The translations under genes and the position numbers were made by a program. Under the pieces are notes generated by a model. That model had not been told where the DNA came from, did not search any database, and saw only the letters and a list, made by a program, of their open reading frames with translations. A DNA stretch of 24,019 bases, from positions 1 to 24,019 of the IMG/VR virus record IMGVR_UViG_3300046501_000161; one strand, given 5' to 3'. Origin of the DNA: a virus. This document shows, one piece after another, positions 14,196-21,806 of this stretch (positions are counted from its first letter, which is position 1; every line of letters begins with the position of its first letter).

Positions 14196-14705
14196 TTAGC
14201 GACCGATGTTGCGGCGGTGCTGTTCGAGACGATCCACACCGTTGACCTTGTAGATCATGTTGACCATGTCAATTTCGATCAGGGTGGTGCCGTTGACGGT
14301 GAGCTTGTAGTAGCTGAGCGAAGACTTGACCTTGAACTCGGTGTCATCACCGGCCTTGGCGCCACCCATATCAACCTCGGTGTGACGGCCACGGCAGACA
14401 GCCTCGACGGCGTCGACATCGCCGGTATCGTCGCGCTGGTAGCTGCCAGCGAAGCGCAGTAAAACGCCGCTGACACTCGTGATGCCCATGTCCTTGATGA
14501 TCTGGTACATCAAGCCGCCGTAGCTGTGTTCCAGTTCGAGTTTTTCGACGCCCAGATCGACATCCACTTCACCGGGCATGCCCGCGCCACGGTATGCCTC
14601 AGCCTTCATGGCGAGCTTTGGCAAGGTGATCTCGGTCGCTTGTCCGAAGAATTCCTCACCGTTGTAGAAGACGTTGAAGTGTTTGAGCTTGCGGGGTAGA
14701 GACAT
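14196..14705 (-). CDS. FII: Major tail tube protein gpFII
   Basis: A 169-residue protein of the P2 tail tube family; it stacks as hexameric rings to form the inner tube. Family features are the start MSLPRKLKHFNVFYNGE, LPKLAMKAEAYRGAGMPGEVD, the loop LELEHSYGG, and the C-terminal DMVNMIYKVNGVDRLE. The length is normal. It follows the sheath gene after a 43-base gap holding a hairpin, and has a GGAAT-type ribosome binding site. Confidence 0.95.
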   Translation of the reverse strand: MSLPRKLKHFNVFYNGEEFFGQATEITLPKLAMKAEAYRGAGMPGEVDVDLGVEKLELEHSYGGLMYQIIKDMGITSVSGVLLRFAGSYQRDDTGDVDAVEAVCRGRHTEVDMGGAKAGDDTEFKVKSSLSYYKLTVNGTTLIEIDMVNMIYKVNGVDRLEQHRRNIGR

Positions 14706-14723
14706 AGCGAATTCCTTCTATGT

Positions 14724-14743
14724 CGGGCTGGCGAACCAGCCCG
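14724..14743 (-). terminator. Hairpin between FI and FII
   Basis: A perfect 8-bp stem; on the minus strand CGGGCTGG-TTCG-CCAGCCCG, with a UUCG loop. It begins 5 bases after the sheath stop. Without a T run it is probably an mRNA stability element between two highly expressed structural genes. Confidence 0.4.
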
Positions 14744-14748
14744 CGCGG

Positions 14749-15924
14749 TTAGCCGTTGATGCGGGAAGCGAAGTCGACCAGATAGCGGTCAGTAATACGC
14801 TGACGGAGCAGCAGGTTTTCCAACGGCGGTACAGGGGTGTAGTCGTAGTCGAGATACAACTGGCCGGACTTGAGCGTGTCCTTGGTGTTGATCTCTTCGT
14901 CGTACCACGCTTCGCCGCCGATCAAGTAGCCCTGCGCGATGAGCTCGCGGAATTTGGCGTTGATGCTTTCGAGCATGTCCTTGACCAGCGTCGGGTGCAT
15001 GGGCTTATCCACCGCCCACATTTGCGCTTCAGCCATGGTGTCTGCCAGAACCTGCGCGGTGCGGGTGTAGTTCTCGAACTGGAACAGCGGATCATCCGAG
15101 CAGGTACGTGAGCCCCAGAAGCGATAGCCGCTGTTCTGTACCAGAGTGGTCACGTCGTTCTGGTTGAGGTAACCGGCATCGGTGTTCGGATCCTGAAGAT
15201 CCCAGAACACATCGCGGCTCATCCCGGTGACGCCATTGACGCCAACGTTAGAGAGGGTCTTGTGCCAACCGGTTTCCTGATCGATCTTGGCACGCAGGCC
15301 GAGCGCTCGGGCGATGGCGAAAGCGGTTGCTTCCTGATTGAGTGCAGTGTCCCAACTCACGAAGTCCGGCCAGATCGTCATCAGCTCTCGCTGGCTGAAG
15401 TTATCGCGATAAGCGACGGCTTCTTCCTTGGTCGCGCAGCCATGCGCCGAAACGTACGCGAAGCCCCGGAGCTTTTGAGCGATCGATGCCAGTTCGGACG
15501 CGACCGGCAGACTGTCGAGGCCCGGCACACCGAGGATGCGCGGCTTCACTTTGAGGGAGTTTTGCGCGGTCAGCAGCGCCTTCATCCCGGTCAGCTTGCC
15601 CGCCGATGTGGTGGTGCCGATCAGGTTGCTGGTGGTCTCGGCATCGGTTGCGCCTTTCTTTGCGCGAACGACCACGATGACCGGGTTGGTTTGGTCTGCA
15701 ATCGCGTCCAGACTTGCGGCCAAGGTGCCTTTGACACCGGCCTTGCCGATCGCCTGATTGACGTTGGTGATCAGCACTGGGCGATCTTCAGGGAAGAAGC
15801 TCGCGTCGGCATCTTCTGCGATGCAGGTCAAACCGATCACGGCGGTGCTGACTGTCTGGATGGTGCGCGAGCCCTCGTTGATTTCGAGGACTCTCACGCC
15901 GTGGTGGTACTGGTCTGCTGCCAT
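14749..15924 (-). CDS. FI: Tail sheath protein gpFI
   Basis: A 391-residue contractile sheath protein of the P2 FI family. The N-terminus YHHGVRVLEINEGSRTI, the VIGLTCIAEDADASFFP strand pattern and the C-terminal DYTPVPPLENL followed by RITDRYLVDFASRING are characteristic. The ATG at 15924 is preceded by GGAGAAAGAG; the in-frame upstream extension runs into the palindromic element and is excluded. The transcript probably begins about 28 bases upstream at the proposed Ogr-dependent promoter and continues through FII, E, T, U and D. Confidence 0.95.
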   Translation of the reverse strand: MAADQYHHGVRVLEINEGSRTIQTVSTAVIGLTCIAEDADASFFPEDRPVLITNVNQAIGKAGVKGTLAASLDAIADQTNPVIVVVRAKKGATDAETTSNLIGTTTSAGKLTGMKALLTAQNSLKVKPRILGVPGLDSLPVASELASIAQKLRGFAYVSAHGCATKEEAVAYRDNFSQRELMTIWPDFVSWDTALNQEATAFAIARALGLRAKIDQETGWHKTLSNVGVNGVTGMSRDVFWDLQDPNTDAGYLNQNDVTTLVQNSGYRFWGSRTCSDDPLFQFENYTRTAQVLADTMAEAQMWAVDKPMHPTLVKDMLESINAKFRELIAQGYLIGGEAWYDEEINTKDTLKSGQLYLDYDYTPVPPLENLLLRQRITDRYLVDFASRING

Positions 15925-15956
15925 TGTCTCTTTCTCCGGGGTAAGAGGGTTGCGGC

Positions 15957-16019
15957 CAAGAATGCCGCGCGCGCGATGGCGCGGCATCGCCCCGGTGTTG
16001 TGCCCGCATGGGGCACAAC
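15957..16019 (-). promoter_or_regulatory. 63-nt double-palindrome element, proposed late promoter PF
   Basis: On the minus strand GTTGTGCC-N7-GGCACAAC (centre 16008) is followed by a second dyad, ATGCCGCGC/GCGCGGCAT, and ends in CGCGGCATTCTTG. The same element, 45 of 63 bases identical and without gaps, stands before V. If CATTCT is the -10 hexamer, the first dyad is centred near -56, close to the -55 known for Ogr sites in P2 and 186. The -10 match is poor, so the assignment rests on geometry and repetition. Confidence 0.6.
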
Positions 16020-16027
16020 AATTGCGT

Positions 16028-16825
16028 CTAGAAAAGCCCGCCGAAGACTTGGGGTTCCCAGTTCATGATCACGAGCTCGCGGCTGGTTTTGGCGTCTCCG
16101 CGCAGGTTATCCACTGAGTATTTGATATCGAGCCCTTCCATGTGGAAACCCGCGAACGCCTCACGGATGTCCGGGTGATCGTTGATCGAGACCATCACTT
16201 TTCCTTTGCACTCCCGCATGAACTTAGCCAGGGCGAGATAGTTCTCGAAACCGAACTCAACGCCGTAGCCTTCCGTTTCCCAGTACGGCGGGTCGCAATA
16301 AAAGAACGTGTGCGGGCGATCGTAGCGGCGCATGACTTCCTGCCACTGGAGATTTTCGACATAGGTGCCCGAAAGCCTCAGATGCGCGGCGCTCAGGTTC
16401 TCTTCGATGCGACACAGGTTGATCGACGGCCCGGTTGTTGCGGTGCCGAATGTCTGCCCGCTGACCTTCCCACCGAAGGCGTGCTGCTGGAGGTAAAAGA
16501 AACGGGCGGCGCGCTGGATGTCTGTGAGCGTTTCGACGTTGGTCATCTGTTGCCACTTGAAAATCTGGCGGCTGCTGAGTGCCCACTTGAACTGGCGAAC
16601 GAACTCTTCGAGGTGATGCTGCACCACACGGTACAGGTTCACCAGATCGCCATTGATGTCGTTCAGCACTTCAGTTTGCGCGGGCATTGGGCGCAAGAAA
16701 AACAGTGCGCCCCCTCCGGCGAAAACCTCGACGTAACACTCGTGCGGTGGAAACAGTGGGATCAGCCGATCGGCGAGACGCCGTTTTCCACCGAGCCACG
16801 GGATGATGGGAGTTGCCGCGTGCAT
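16028..16825 (-). CDS. Adenine-N6 DNA methyltransferase (Dam/D12 class)
   Basis: A 265-residue methyltransferase. The SAM-binding motif is VEVFAGGGALFF (residues 32-43), the catalytic motif is DPPY at 178-181, and the start PWLGGKRRLADRL is typical of the D12 class that includes Dam. The target sequence cannot be read from the protein; GATC is only a family guess. There is no partner endonuclease nearby, so it is a solitary phage methylase, likely protecting phage DNA or altering host expression. Its first 64 bases overlap the com gene in another frame. The ribosome binding site AAAGG sits 7-8 bases before the ATG at 16825. Confidence 0.92.
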   Translation of the reverse strand: MHAATPIIPWLGGKRRLADRLIPLFPPHECYVEVFAGGGALFFLRPMPAQTEVLNDINGDLVNLYRVVQHHLEEFVRQFKWALSSRQIFKWQQMTNVETLTDIQRAARFFYLQQHAFGGKVSGQTFGTATTGPSINLCRIEENLSAAHLRLSGTYVENLQWQEVMRRYDRPHTFFYCDPPYWETEGYGVEFGFENYLALAKFMRECKGKVMVSINDHPDIREAFAGFHMEGLDIKYSVDNLRGDAKTSRELVIMNWEPQVFGGLF

Positions 16826-16983
16826 AGTTTTTGCCTTTCAGTTGACGCTCGCGGGCGCTCTTGTGCGGGGCTCGTGGCCCTCAATGAATTCATGGTGCCG
16901 CAACGTGGGCACTTGATGGTCAGTTCGATGTAGCGGCCTACGGCCAGTTTGCGGGTGCAGTTACCGCAGCGGATGTCTTCCAT
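16762..16983 (-). CDS. com: Com-like translational regulator with zinc finger
   Basis: A 73-residue protein with C6, C9, C25 and C28 (CGNC and CPRC pairs) and the pattern RKLAVGRYIELTIKCPRCGT, as in phage Mu Com. Mu Com binds the mRNA of the DNA-modification gene mom and exposes its start. Here com overlaps the start of an adenine methyltransferase gene instead, which suggests the same type of control over a different modification enzyme. The C-terminal 35 residues after the finger are basic and lie in the region of overlap. AAAGGG lies upstream of the ATG. Confidence 0.85.
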   Translation of the reverse strand: MEDIRCGNCTRKLAVGRYIELTIKCPRCGTMNSLRATSPAQERPRASTERQKLCTRQLPSSRGSVENGVSPIG

Positions 16984-17084
16984 GGTGGGGTGAGCCCTTT
17001 ATGCGATTGTGCTAAGGTGCCCGCGCCTTGACGTCAGGCAGGCGGCCTTGGCTTTGGCTCACTGGTCTATTCAGTGGTGTTGAA

Positions 17085-17120
17085 GCGGTTGCAAAAGTGT
17101 TCCCGCACTTCTGCAACCGC
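17085..17120 (-). terminator. Long hairpin after the fibre-assembly gene
   Basis: GCGGTTGCA pairs with TGCAACCGC, and inside it AAGTG pairs with CACTT across one mismatch, giving a stem of about 14 pairs with a 6-nt loop. It starts 7 bases past the stop of 17127-17699. No T run follows, but it is the strongest stem in this part and marks the edge of the com/methylase insertion. Confidence 0.5.
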
Positions 17121-17126
17121 CGCCTC

Positions 17127-17699
17127 TTACTGTTGAGTTTGTTCCGAGGGGACTGTAGCCGCCTCGTCAGAGGCACCAGATGAATCAGGCCAGCCCTCGG
17201 TCAGCATTTCATCGCGGTACTCACCCGCCTCGATCGCACGCAACAGCGTCAGCTCGCGGTCAAAGCAGGCTTGAACGTGCGCCCGAACTGCCTTGGCGAT
17301 CGCGATGATTTGCGCCGAACCGATCTCGACAAAGCCCGTCACCGTCTTGAAGTTGCAACGGTATTCAGGATCGAGAACGGCGGACAATCCGGTACTGGCA
17401 ATCAGCGCCTGGCTGTCTCGGGTCGTTTCGATTTTCAGGCCATCGACGACGACACCCGAGGCCTCGCGGCGATAGCGCTCATCAGCGATCAACAACGCGG
17501 CATCAGGCGTGCTGCTTGGTAATGGGAGCTTGACTAATTCCCCATTCTGCAAAGACCAAACACCATCGGCCTCACTGATTGTTTGAAAATACAAATCGGC
17601 TTCAACTTCAAAGGCATCAGCCGGAATTCGCCCGTGGATCTCAGAGTTGTATCGTCCGTTCAACGACGAATCAGCCCCGACGGTAACGTAATACTTCAT
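17127..17699 (-). CDS. Probable tail fibre assembly protein (DUF4376-like)
   Basis: A 190-residue protein directly after the tail fibre gene, the usual place of a fibre chaperone (P2 G). The N-terminal half is beta-rich (MKYYVTVGADSS, GVWSLQNGELVKLP); the C-terminal half carries a DUF4376-type helical domain beginning AALLIADERYRREASGVVVDG and ending in LTLLRAIEAG, and a disordered Ser/Glu/Gln tail. The Shine-Dalgarno sequence GAGGGG lies 8-9 bases before the ATG. It may be chaperone or minor fibre part; it is not similar to P2 gpG at the level I can judge. Confidence 0.75.
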   Translation of the reverse strand: MKYYVTVGADSSLNGRYNSEIHGRIPADAFEVEADLYFQTISEADGVWSLQNGELVKLPLPSSTPDAALLIADERYRREASGVVVDGLKIETTRDSQALIASTGLSAVLDPEYRCNFKTVTGFVEIGSAQIIAIAKAVRAHVQACFDRELTLLRAIEAGEYRDEMLTEGWPDSSGASDEAATVPSEQTQQ

Positions 17700-17715
17700 T
17701 GCTTAACCCCTCTTA

Positions 17716-19293
17716 TCACCGGCCAACCACTAACCAGCGGATGGATGCACTGAGCGTTTTAGGCACAATAGCTCCACCGCTCAAAATATACGGAGCGGCA
17801 TAAACCGTGATTTCATTGAGCGCCGAAACAGTAATGCCTGACGGATAGCATGTACCACCCCCATCCGAGCTGATCCCGCCCAGCGCCTTGTTCGGAAAAG
17901 CCATTGGCAGCGGCTGTACAACCGACGTAGAACTGCCGGGAATCACCGAAAACCCCCACTGAACAATCCAGCCACCGAGCCAGCTCGGAAAAGCGATATA
18001 GCCGGTGTTATTGAAAAGCGATAAAAAGCCAAATCGCAGCTTTTTCGGGGACACGATCGTGGCGTCATCGGTGCCGGCATCGGTCTGCACCTGCGTGGCG
18101 ATCTTGGCCGTGCCGAGCTTTATTTCCGTGGCCTGCGTCGCCAAAGCCGCGAGCGCGGCAATGTCGATATTTCCCTGATTGATTGGCGCGTTCCACGCCT
18201 TAATGCACCACATGACCGCCAAGTTGCGCGGGCGGGTTTCACCGCCCCCCATAGCATCGCCGTTTAGGGCTTCCACCCCCTGAGTTTTACTGTTCGTATC
18301 AGGCTGACCAGAAAAGCCTAACTGCACCGAGGCCGCCACAGACGTACCACTACCGCCAGCGTACTTTGCCGACATGTAATGCATGTGCTCTATGATTTCT
18401 TCAGCCTGCCAGCTACCGACGGCCCGGCCAGCATCCACCCCCCGCCCATGATCCCAGCCGCGCAGGAACTCGCCGCGCGACTCAGGCAAACGAAAATTCC
18501 CGACACCTTCATTGCCCTTGTTGAAGGCCGTGCCGAGGAACGCCGCCAGATCGGGATAAACGGCAATGCTCTTGACGCTGCCGTCCAACTCCAGAAACCC
18601 GGGTGCCACCTTGTTCAACGGAAACGCCACTGTAGCGCCCACCGGCAGCGCCGAGGCCTGCGCAATAATCGCGTCAACTTCGGGCTTGGTGTAACTGTCC
18701 TTGATGCCCATGCCGGCGAGCGTTTCCGGGTTGTCGCCCGACACCACAATCCCGCGATCATTGACCTTGATCCGCGTGTATTCGCCGGGGGTTTTGTTCT
18801 TCGGCAATACCTCCAGAATGGCCGCGTCGACGTAGGCCCGCGAGGCCAGCACAATCGCCGGGTCAATCTTGAGCTGAATGTTGCCCGTGCTGGTGACAAT
18901 GAAGTTCATCCGCACGATCTGCGTGCGCCCCGAGCCTTGCGACAGCAGCGGCTTGAAGCTTGGCGCGCAGTTGGCCACCGCCACCAGATCGCCGTCCGCA
19001 TCGTAGAGGCCGATTTCGCGGATCCACTTACCGCCCTCATCGGCCGGAATGATCTGCTCGGCGATGATCACCGCCGGGTTGACCGGGTCGATCTTCAGTT
19101 GGTTGAGCGGCTTGCGACGCCACTCGTTGATCAGCTTGGTTTGCGACGCGCTGGGGATCGGCTCGGTGCCATTGGCATCACCCACGCCCATTTGCGTGAT
19201 CAGCCAGGGAATGCCGAGTGCGTCGGCGTTCGCCTGCTTGGCCATCCCCACGTTTGTGAGGATCGCGAAAAACTGTGAGTTCACATCAGTCAT
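17716..19293 (-). CDS. H: Tail fibre protein gpH-like
   Basis: A 525-residue host-recognition fibre. Residues 1-160 are the conserved P2-type N-terminal domain that attaches to the baseplate (SQFFAILTNVGMAKQ, LPITQMGVGDANG-type loop, GGKWIREIGLYDADGDLVAVAN in pieces). The middle contains a tail collar module (PVGATVAF, LPESRGEFLRGWDHGRG, VGSWQ). The C-terminus has the GYIAFPSWLGGWIVQWG strand typical of trimeric fibre tips and ends in a beta-rich receptor domain. The start overlaps the stop of gene I by 8 bases. The distal part is expected to vary most between related prophages. Confidence 0.92.
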   Translation of the reverse strand: MTDVNSQFFAILTNVGMAKQANADALGIPWLITQMGVGDANGTEPIPSASQTKLINEWRRKPLNQLKIDPVNPAVIIAEQIIPADEGGKWIREIGLYDADGDLVAVANCAPSFKPLLSQGSGRTQIVRMNFIVTSTGNIQLKIDPAIVLASRAYVDAAILEVLPKNKTPGEYTRIKVNDRGIVVSGDNPETLAGMGIKDSYTKPEVDAIIAQASALPVGATVAFPLNKVAPGFLELDGSVKSIAVYPDLAAFLGTAFNKGNEGVGNFRLPESRGEFLRGWDHGRGVDAGRAVGSWQAEEIIEHMHYMSAKYAGGSGTSVAASVQLGFSGQPDTNSKTQGVEALNGDAMGGGETRPRNLAVMWCIKAWNAPINQGNIDIAALAALATQATEIKLGTAKIATQVQTDAGTDDATIVSPKKLRFGFLSLFNNTGYIAFPSWLGGWIVQWGFSVIPGSSTSVVQPLPMAFPNKALGGISSDGGGTCYPSGITVSALNEITVYAAPYILSGGAIVPKTLSASIRWLVVGR

Positions 19294-19903
19294 GGTAAAC
19301 GTCCAAGGTGTCTATTGAATGTTCGCGCCCGACCACGCCGAAGCTCCCCGTGACTTCAATGTCACGCATCACTGGCGGGTAAACGTCGATTTCGTCGCCT
19401 TCGTAGAGGGCGACACCGATGTTCAGGTCGCCCTTTGATTCGAGGCTAATGGCCAGTCCGGTCAGATGGCGGCTCACGGGTTTGGCGTCGTCGATCAGGC
19501 GCTCCAGCTCCTGATACATTTCCTCGGTGATACCGGTTTCCAGAACGCCGACCTTCAACGCGAACGTGCCGGGCGTGCCCATCGGCACGGTCTGCCACCA
19601 CTCCAAAACCTCAATGAGGTAGCCGAGCGGCTCGACTACTCGGCGGACTGCGTTGATGGTGCCCTTGCGCTTGTGTACGAAGAACGAAGCCTTGATCACC
19701 GAGCGCTTTGTTTTCTCAGTCCAACCTTGATCCCAGCGGTCAACAGAAAGCGCCCATGCGAGGTACGGCAACAGGGGAAGTGGACAGCGATCGGGGCTCC
19801 ACAAATCGCGCAACGGAACACGGAGCGCCATGGCTTCTGCCATCGCCTCGGTTGCCGCCCGCTCGAGAGGTGTTGAGCCCGTCGGAAGAAGGGACTTACT
19901 CAT
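19286..19903 (-). CDS. I: Baseplate/tail protein gpI
   Basis: A 205-residue protein of the P2 gpI family, forming part of the baseplate wedge to which fibres attach. Characteristic parts are LLPTGSTPLERAATEAMA, LPYLAWALSVDRWDQGW and the KRKGTINAVRRVVEPLG stretch. The start at 19903 overlaps the end of J by 8 bases; the in-frame extension upstream lies inside J and is rejected. A tryptophan pair (EWWQ) in the middle is typical of the family. Confidence 0.94.
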   Translation of the reverse strand: MSKSLLPTGSTPLERAATEAMAEAMALRVPLRDLWSPDRCPLPLLPYLAWALSVDRWDQGWTEKTKRSVIKASFFVHKRKGTINAVRRVVEPLGYLIEVLEWWQTVPMGTPGTFALKVGVLETGITEEMYQELERLIDDAKPVSRHLTGLAISLESKGDLNIGVALYEGDEIDVYPPVMRDIEVTGSFGVVGREHSIDTLDVYHD

Positions 19904-20807
19904 CAGAGCCACCCAGTGACAGCTCGTATCCTGTGCAGTAACCCGCCTGTTGCTTATTGAGAACAATGTCCGCCGCTGGGTGCAGAAGCTCTACTCGTTG
20001 CACCCCCTCCACATGAAGCGCTGCGTATAGCGCTGAGCGTCGAATGTCGCGCCCGATGCGGCGTTGGTTACCGATGTATGCCTGAAGAGACTTCTCGGCT
20101 GCTGCGCGGATTGGCTCGCTTTCGGGGCCAGGGTAGTAATACAAAACGGCTTCGACTGCATAGTCGATGACCTCGACCGACTGAACTGTCAGCCGATCGC
20201 CAAGCGGGCGGATGTCGTCGTCGCTCAGCGCAGCGGTGACCTTTGCGAGCAGGTCAGGCGAGGCGACACCTTGACCTTCACGTGAAAGAACGCTGACTAG
20301 AACTTCACACGGTGCTGGGCTTTCTGCGCTGACATCTGACACCCGGCCATCTGCTGACAAGGCGTGATAGATGTACGCACCACGAGGGCCGGCCACCGAC
20401 AGACCCTCGAAAGCCATCTGGCACCGTGCGCGCAAATCGTCGTTGCTTTCCATTGTTGGAGGGATTGGAGGAACGGCCAGCGGATCGCCTTTGTCGAGTT
20501 CAAGACGCTCCAGGTGAAAGTTGGCTGCGATCTGATCAAGGTCACCATCGACAGCAAAAGCGAGCATCACGGCGAGCGCGCCTTCGTTGATACGCTGCCT
20601 CAGCAGCATTTCTCGATAGGCGTTCTCTTGCAGCATCTTGGTGATAGGTTCTGATTCGAGTTCCAAGGTCGCTCGGACGGCATCCTGTTTGTCGAGCGGG
20701 TTCAGACTAACGAAGCGCTCTTTGCGCTCTGCCAGAATCGCTTCGAAACTGACGACCTCAATGACAATCGGCTCAGGGAGTTGCGATAGGTCAATCATGC
20801 CGCTCAT
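19896..20807 (-). CDS. J: Baseplate assembly protein gpJ
   Basis: A 303-residue protein of the gpJ family, related to T4 gp6, a ring component of the baseplate. Recognisable are PEPIVIEVVSFEAILAERK near the N-terminus, LLRQRINEGALAVMLAFA, and LYYYPGPESEPIRAAAE in the C-terminal half, followed by RIGRDIRRSALYAALHVEGV. The ATG at 20807 overlaps the stop of W (ATGA), so translation is probably coupled. An internal ATG three codons later is also possible. Confidence 0.95.
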   Translation of the reverse strand: MSGMIDLSQLPEPIVIEVVSFEAILAERKERFVSLNPLDKQDAVRATLELESEPITKMLQENAYREMLLRQRINEGALAVMLAFAVDGDLDQIAANFHLERLELDKGDPLAVPPIPPTMESNDDLRARCQMAFEGLSVAGPRGAYIYHALSADGRVSDVSAESPAPCEVLVSVLSREGQGVASPDLLAKVTAALSDDDIRPLGDRLTVQSVEVIDYAVEAVLYYYPGPESEPIRAAAEKSLQAYIGNQRRIGRDIRRSALYAALHVEGVQRVELLHPAADIVLNKQQAGYCTGYELSLGGSDE

Positions 20808-21169
20808 GCGCTTGTCCCCTTGAGTGGAACTGATAGTTGAATGCGGGTGCCAGACTGCGGTCCGTCGGCGTGCGTGGCATCCAACTCAGCAATTAGTGAG
20901 CCTGGGGTGGGTCCGGTGGTGACCAAAAAGCCTTTCAACCGAATGCGTGGCTCCCAGCGCAGCAGTGCCATAACGCCCGCCGCGCTGATTCGCAGAGGCA
21001 ACGAGGCGTTCATAGGCTGGTCGATCAAATCGGGAATCAGCGATCCATATTCACGGCGCATCACTCGCGATCCGATTGGCGTGGCGAAGATGTCTTTGCA
21101 CGACTGGCGGATGTGATCGAGTTCGGTGAGTTCTTCACCGTTACTGGCATTCATGCCCGAGTAATTCAT
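20804..21169 (-). CDS. W: Baseplate assembly protein gpW (gp25-like)
   Basis: A 121-residue protein of the gpW/gp25 family, a lysozyme-like-fold wedge component without enzymatic function. The family core is seen as LDHIRQSCKDIFATPIGSR and REYGSLIPDLIDQPM, then LRWEPRIRLKGF. Both ends overlap neighbours by ATGA-type junctions with V and J, as in P2. Confidence 0.95.
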   Translation of the reverse strand: MNYSGMNASNGEELTELDHIRQSCKDIFATPIGSRVMRREYGSLIPDLIDQPMNASLPLRISAAGVMALLRWEPRIRLKGFLVTTGPTPGSLIAELDATHADGPQSGTRIQLSVPLKGTSA

Positions 21170-21735
21170 ATCGGGCCTCCGGTGCCTGGATGTTTGTGGG
21201 TGTGGACGACGATGCCGTTGGAGGTCATGTTCCCGCCCTGCTGATTGACGGCACCGGTGAAATCAGCACCCTTCTCAACGGTGAGCTTGCCCTTGACCAG
21301 CAGATCGCCAGTCGTCTCCACCTTCGGGCAATCAATGACGCATTTTTCGGCAGCTTGCAGCAGGGCGTTCTTAATCCCGTTGGCCTCAAGCGCGCCGGTT
21401 TTGTGGTTATAGAGAATCCGTGCGCCATCTGGATAAACCCGCAGGCATTCATCAGGGTTGTCGCTCGGTGAAGGAATGCTGTCCGAGTTGAGTCCGACCA
21501 GTACAAGCCCAAGTGCGGGATCTCCGCTCGGGCTAAAGATGACGCATTGCTCGTTAACGGTCGGTGGATCCCAGTCCTGAGTAGTGCCTGCTCGCAGGGT
21601 GACGCACGACAGCCAATTTGAGGAAAGTCCGCCTGAAGACACACGCACGCGCAAAGGCTTGAGCTGCACGGCGGAGATTGTTCCGGTGCGGATCAGGCTT
21701 TCAAGGCGGCGGGCAAGGTCGGCGAAGTCGGTCAT
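21166..21735 (-). CDS. V: Baseplate spike protein gpV
   Basis: A 189-residue spike protein: an OB-fold N-terminal part (VQLKPLRVRVSSGG, QCVIFSPSGDP, ALGLVLVGLNSD) followed by a repetitive beta-helix (DLLVKGKLTVEKGADFTG) and a C-terminal HTHKHPGTGGPI, in which the HxH pattern is the iron-binding tip of P2 and phi92 spikes. The trimer pierces the outer membrane. The ATG at 21735 is the first usable start; upstream the frame enters the palindromic element. No good ribosome binding site is visible, and a promoter at the upstream element would begin transcription at or close to this ATG. Confidence 0.93.
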   Translation of the reverse strand: MTDFADLARRLESLIRTGTISAVQLKPLRVRVSSGGLSSNWLSCVTLRAGTTQDWDPPTVNEQCVIFSPSGDPALGLVLVGLNSDSIPSPSDNPDECLRVYPDGARILYNHKTGALEANGIKNALLQAAEKCVIDCPKVETTGDLLVKGKLTVEKGADFTGAVNQQGGNMTSNGIVVHTHKHPGTGGPI

Positions 21736-21739
21736 GGCG

Positions 21740-21802
21740 CAAGAATGCCGCGCGTGTGCGAGCTCGGCATTCCGTAGCTGTTGTGCCGTGGGGCGGCACA
21801 AC
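21740..21802 (-). promoter_or_regulatory. 63-nt double-palindrome element, proposed late promoter PV
   Basis: On the minus strand GTTGTGCC-N7-GGCACAAC (centre 21791) is followed by GAATGCCG/CGGCATTC and TTG. It aligns without gaps to the element before FI; both arms of both dyads are kept while the loops differ, including compensatory changes. P2 has late promoter PV at this place. A start at the predicted distance from CATTCT would fall on the V start codon. Confidence 0.6.
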
Positions 21803-21806
21803 GGAA

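Noticed and set aside
15262-16068. Plus-strand open frame of 268 codons opposite the sheath gene
   Set aside because: Shadow of FI, which is clearly a sheath protein; the frame also runs through the palindromic element.
17000-17060. TGACGTCA palindrome and nearby inverted repeat upstream of com
   Set aside because: Single short palindrome without a convincing -10/-35 pair; no support for a specific function.
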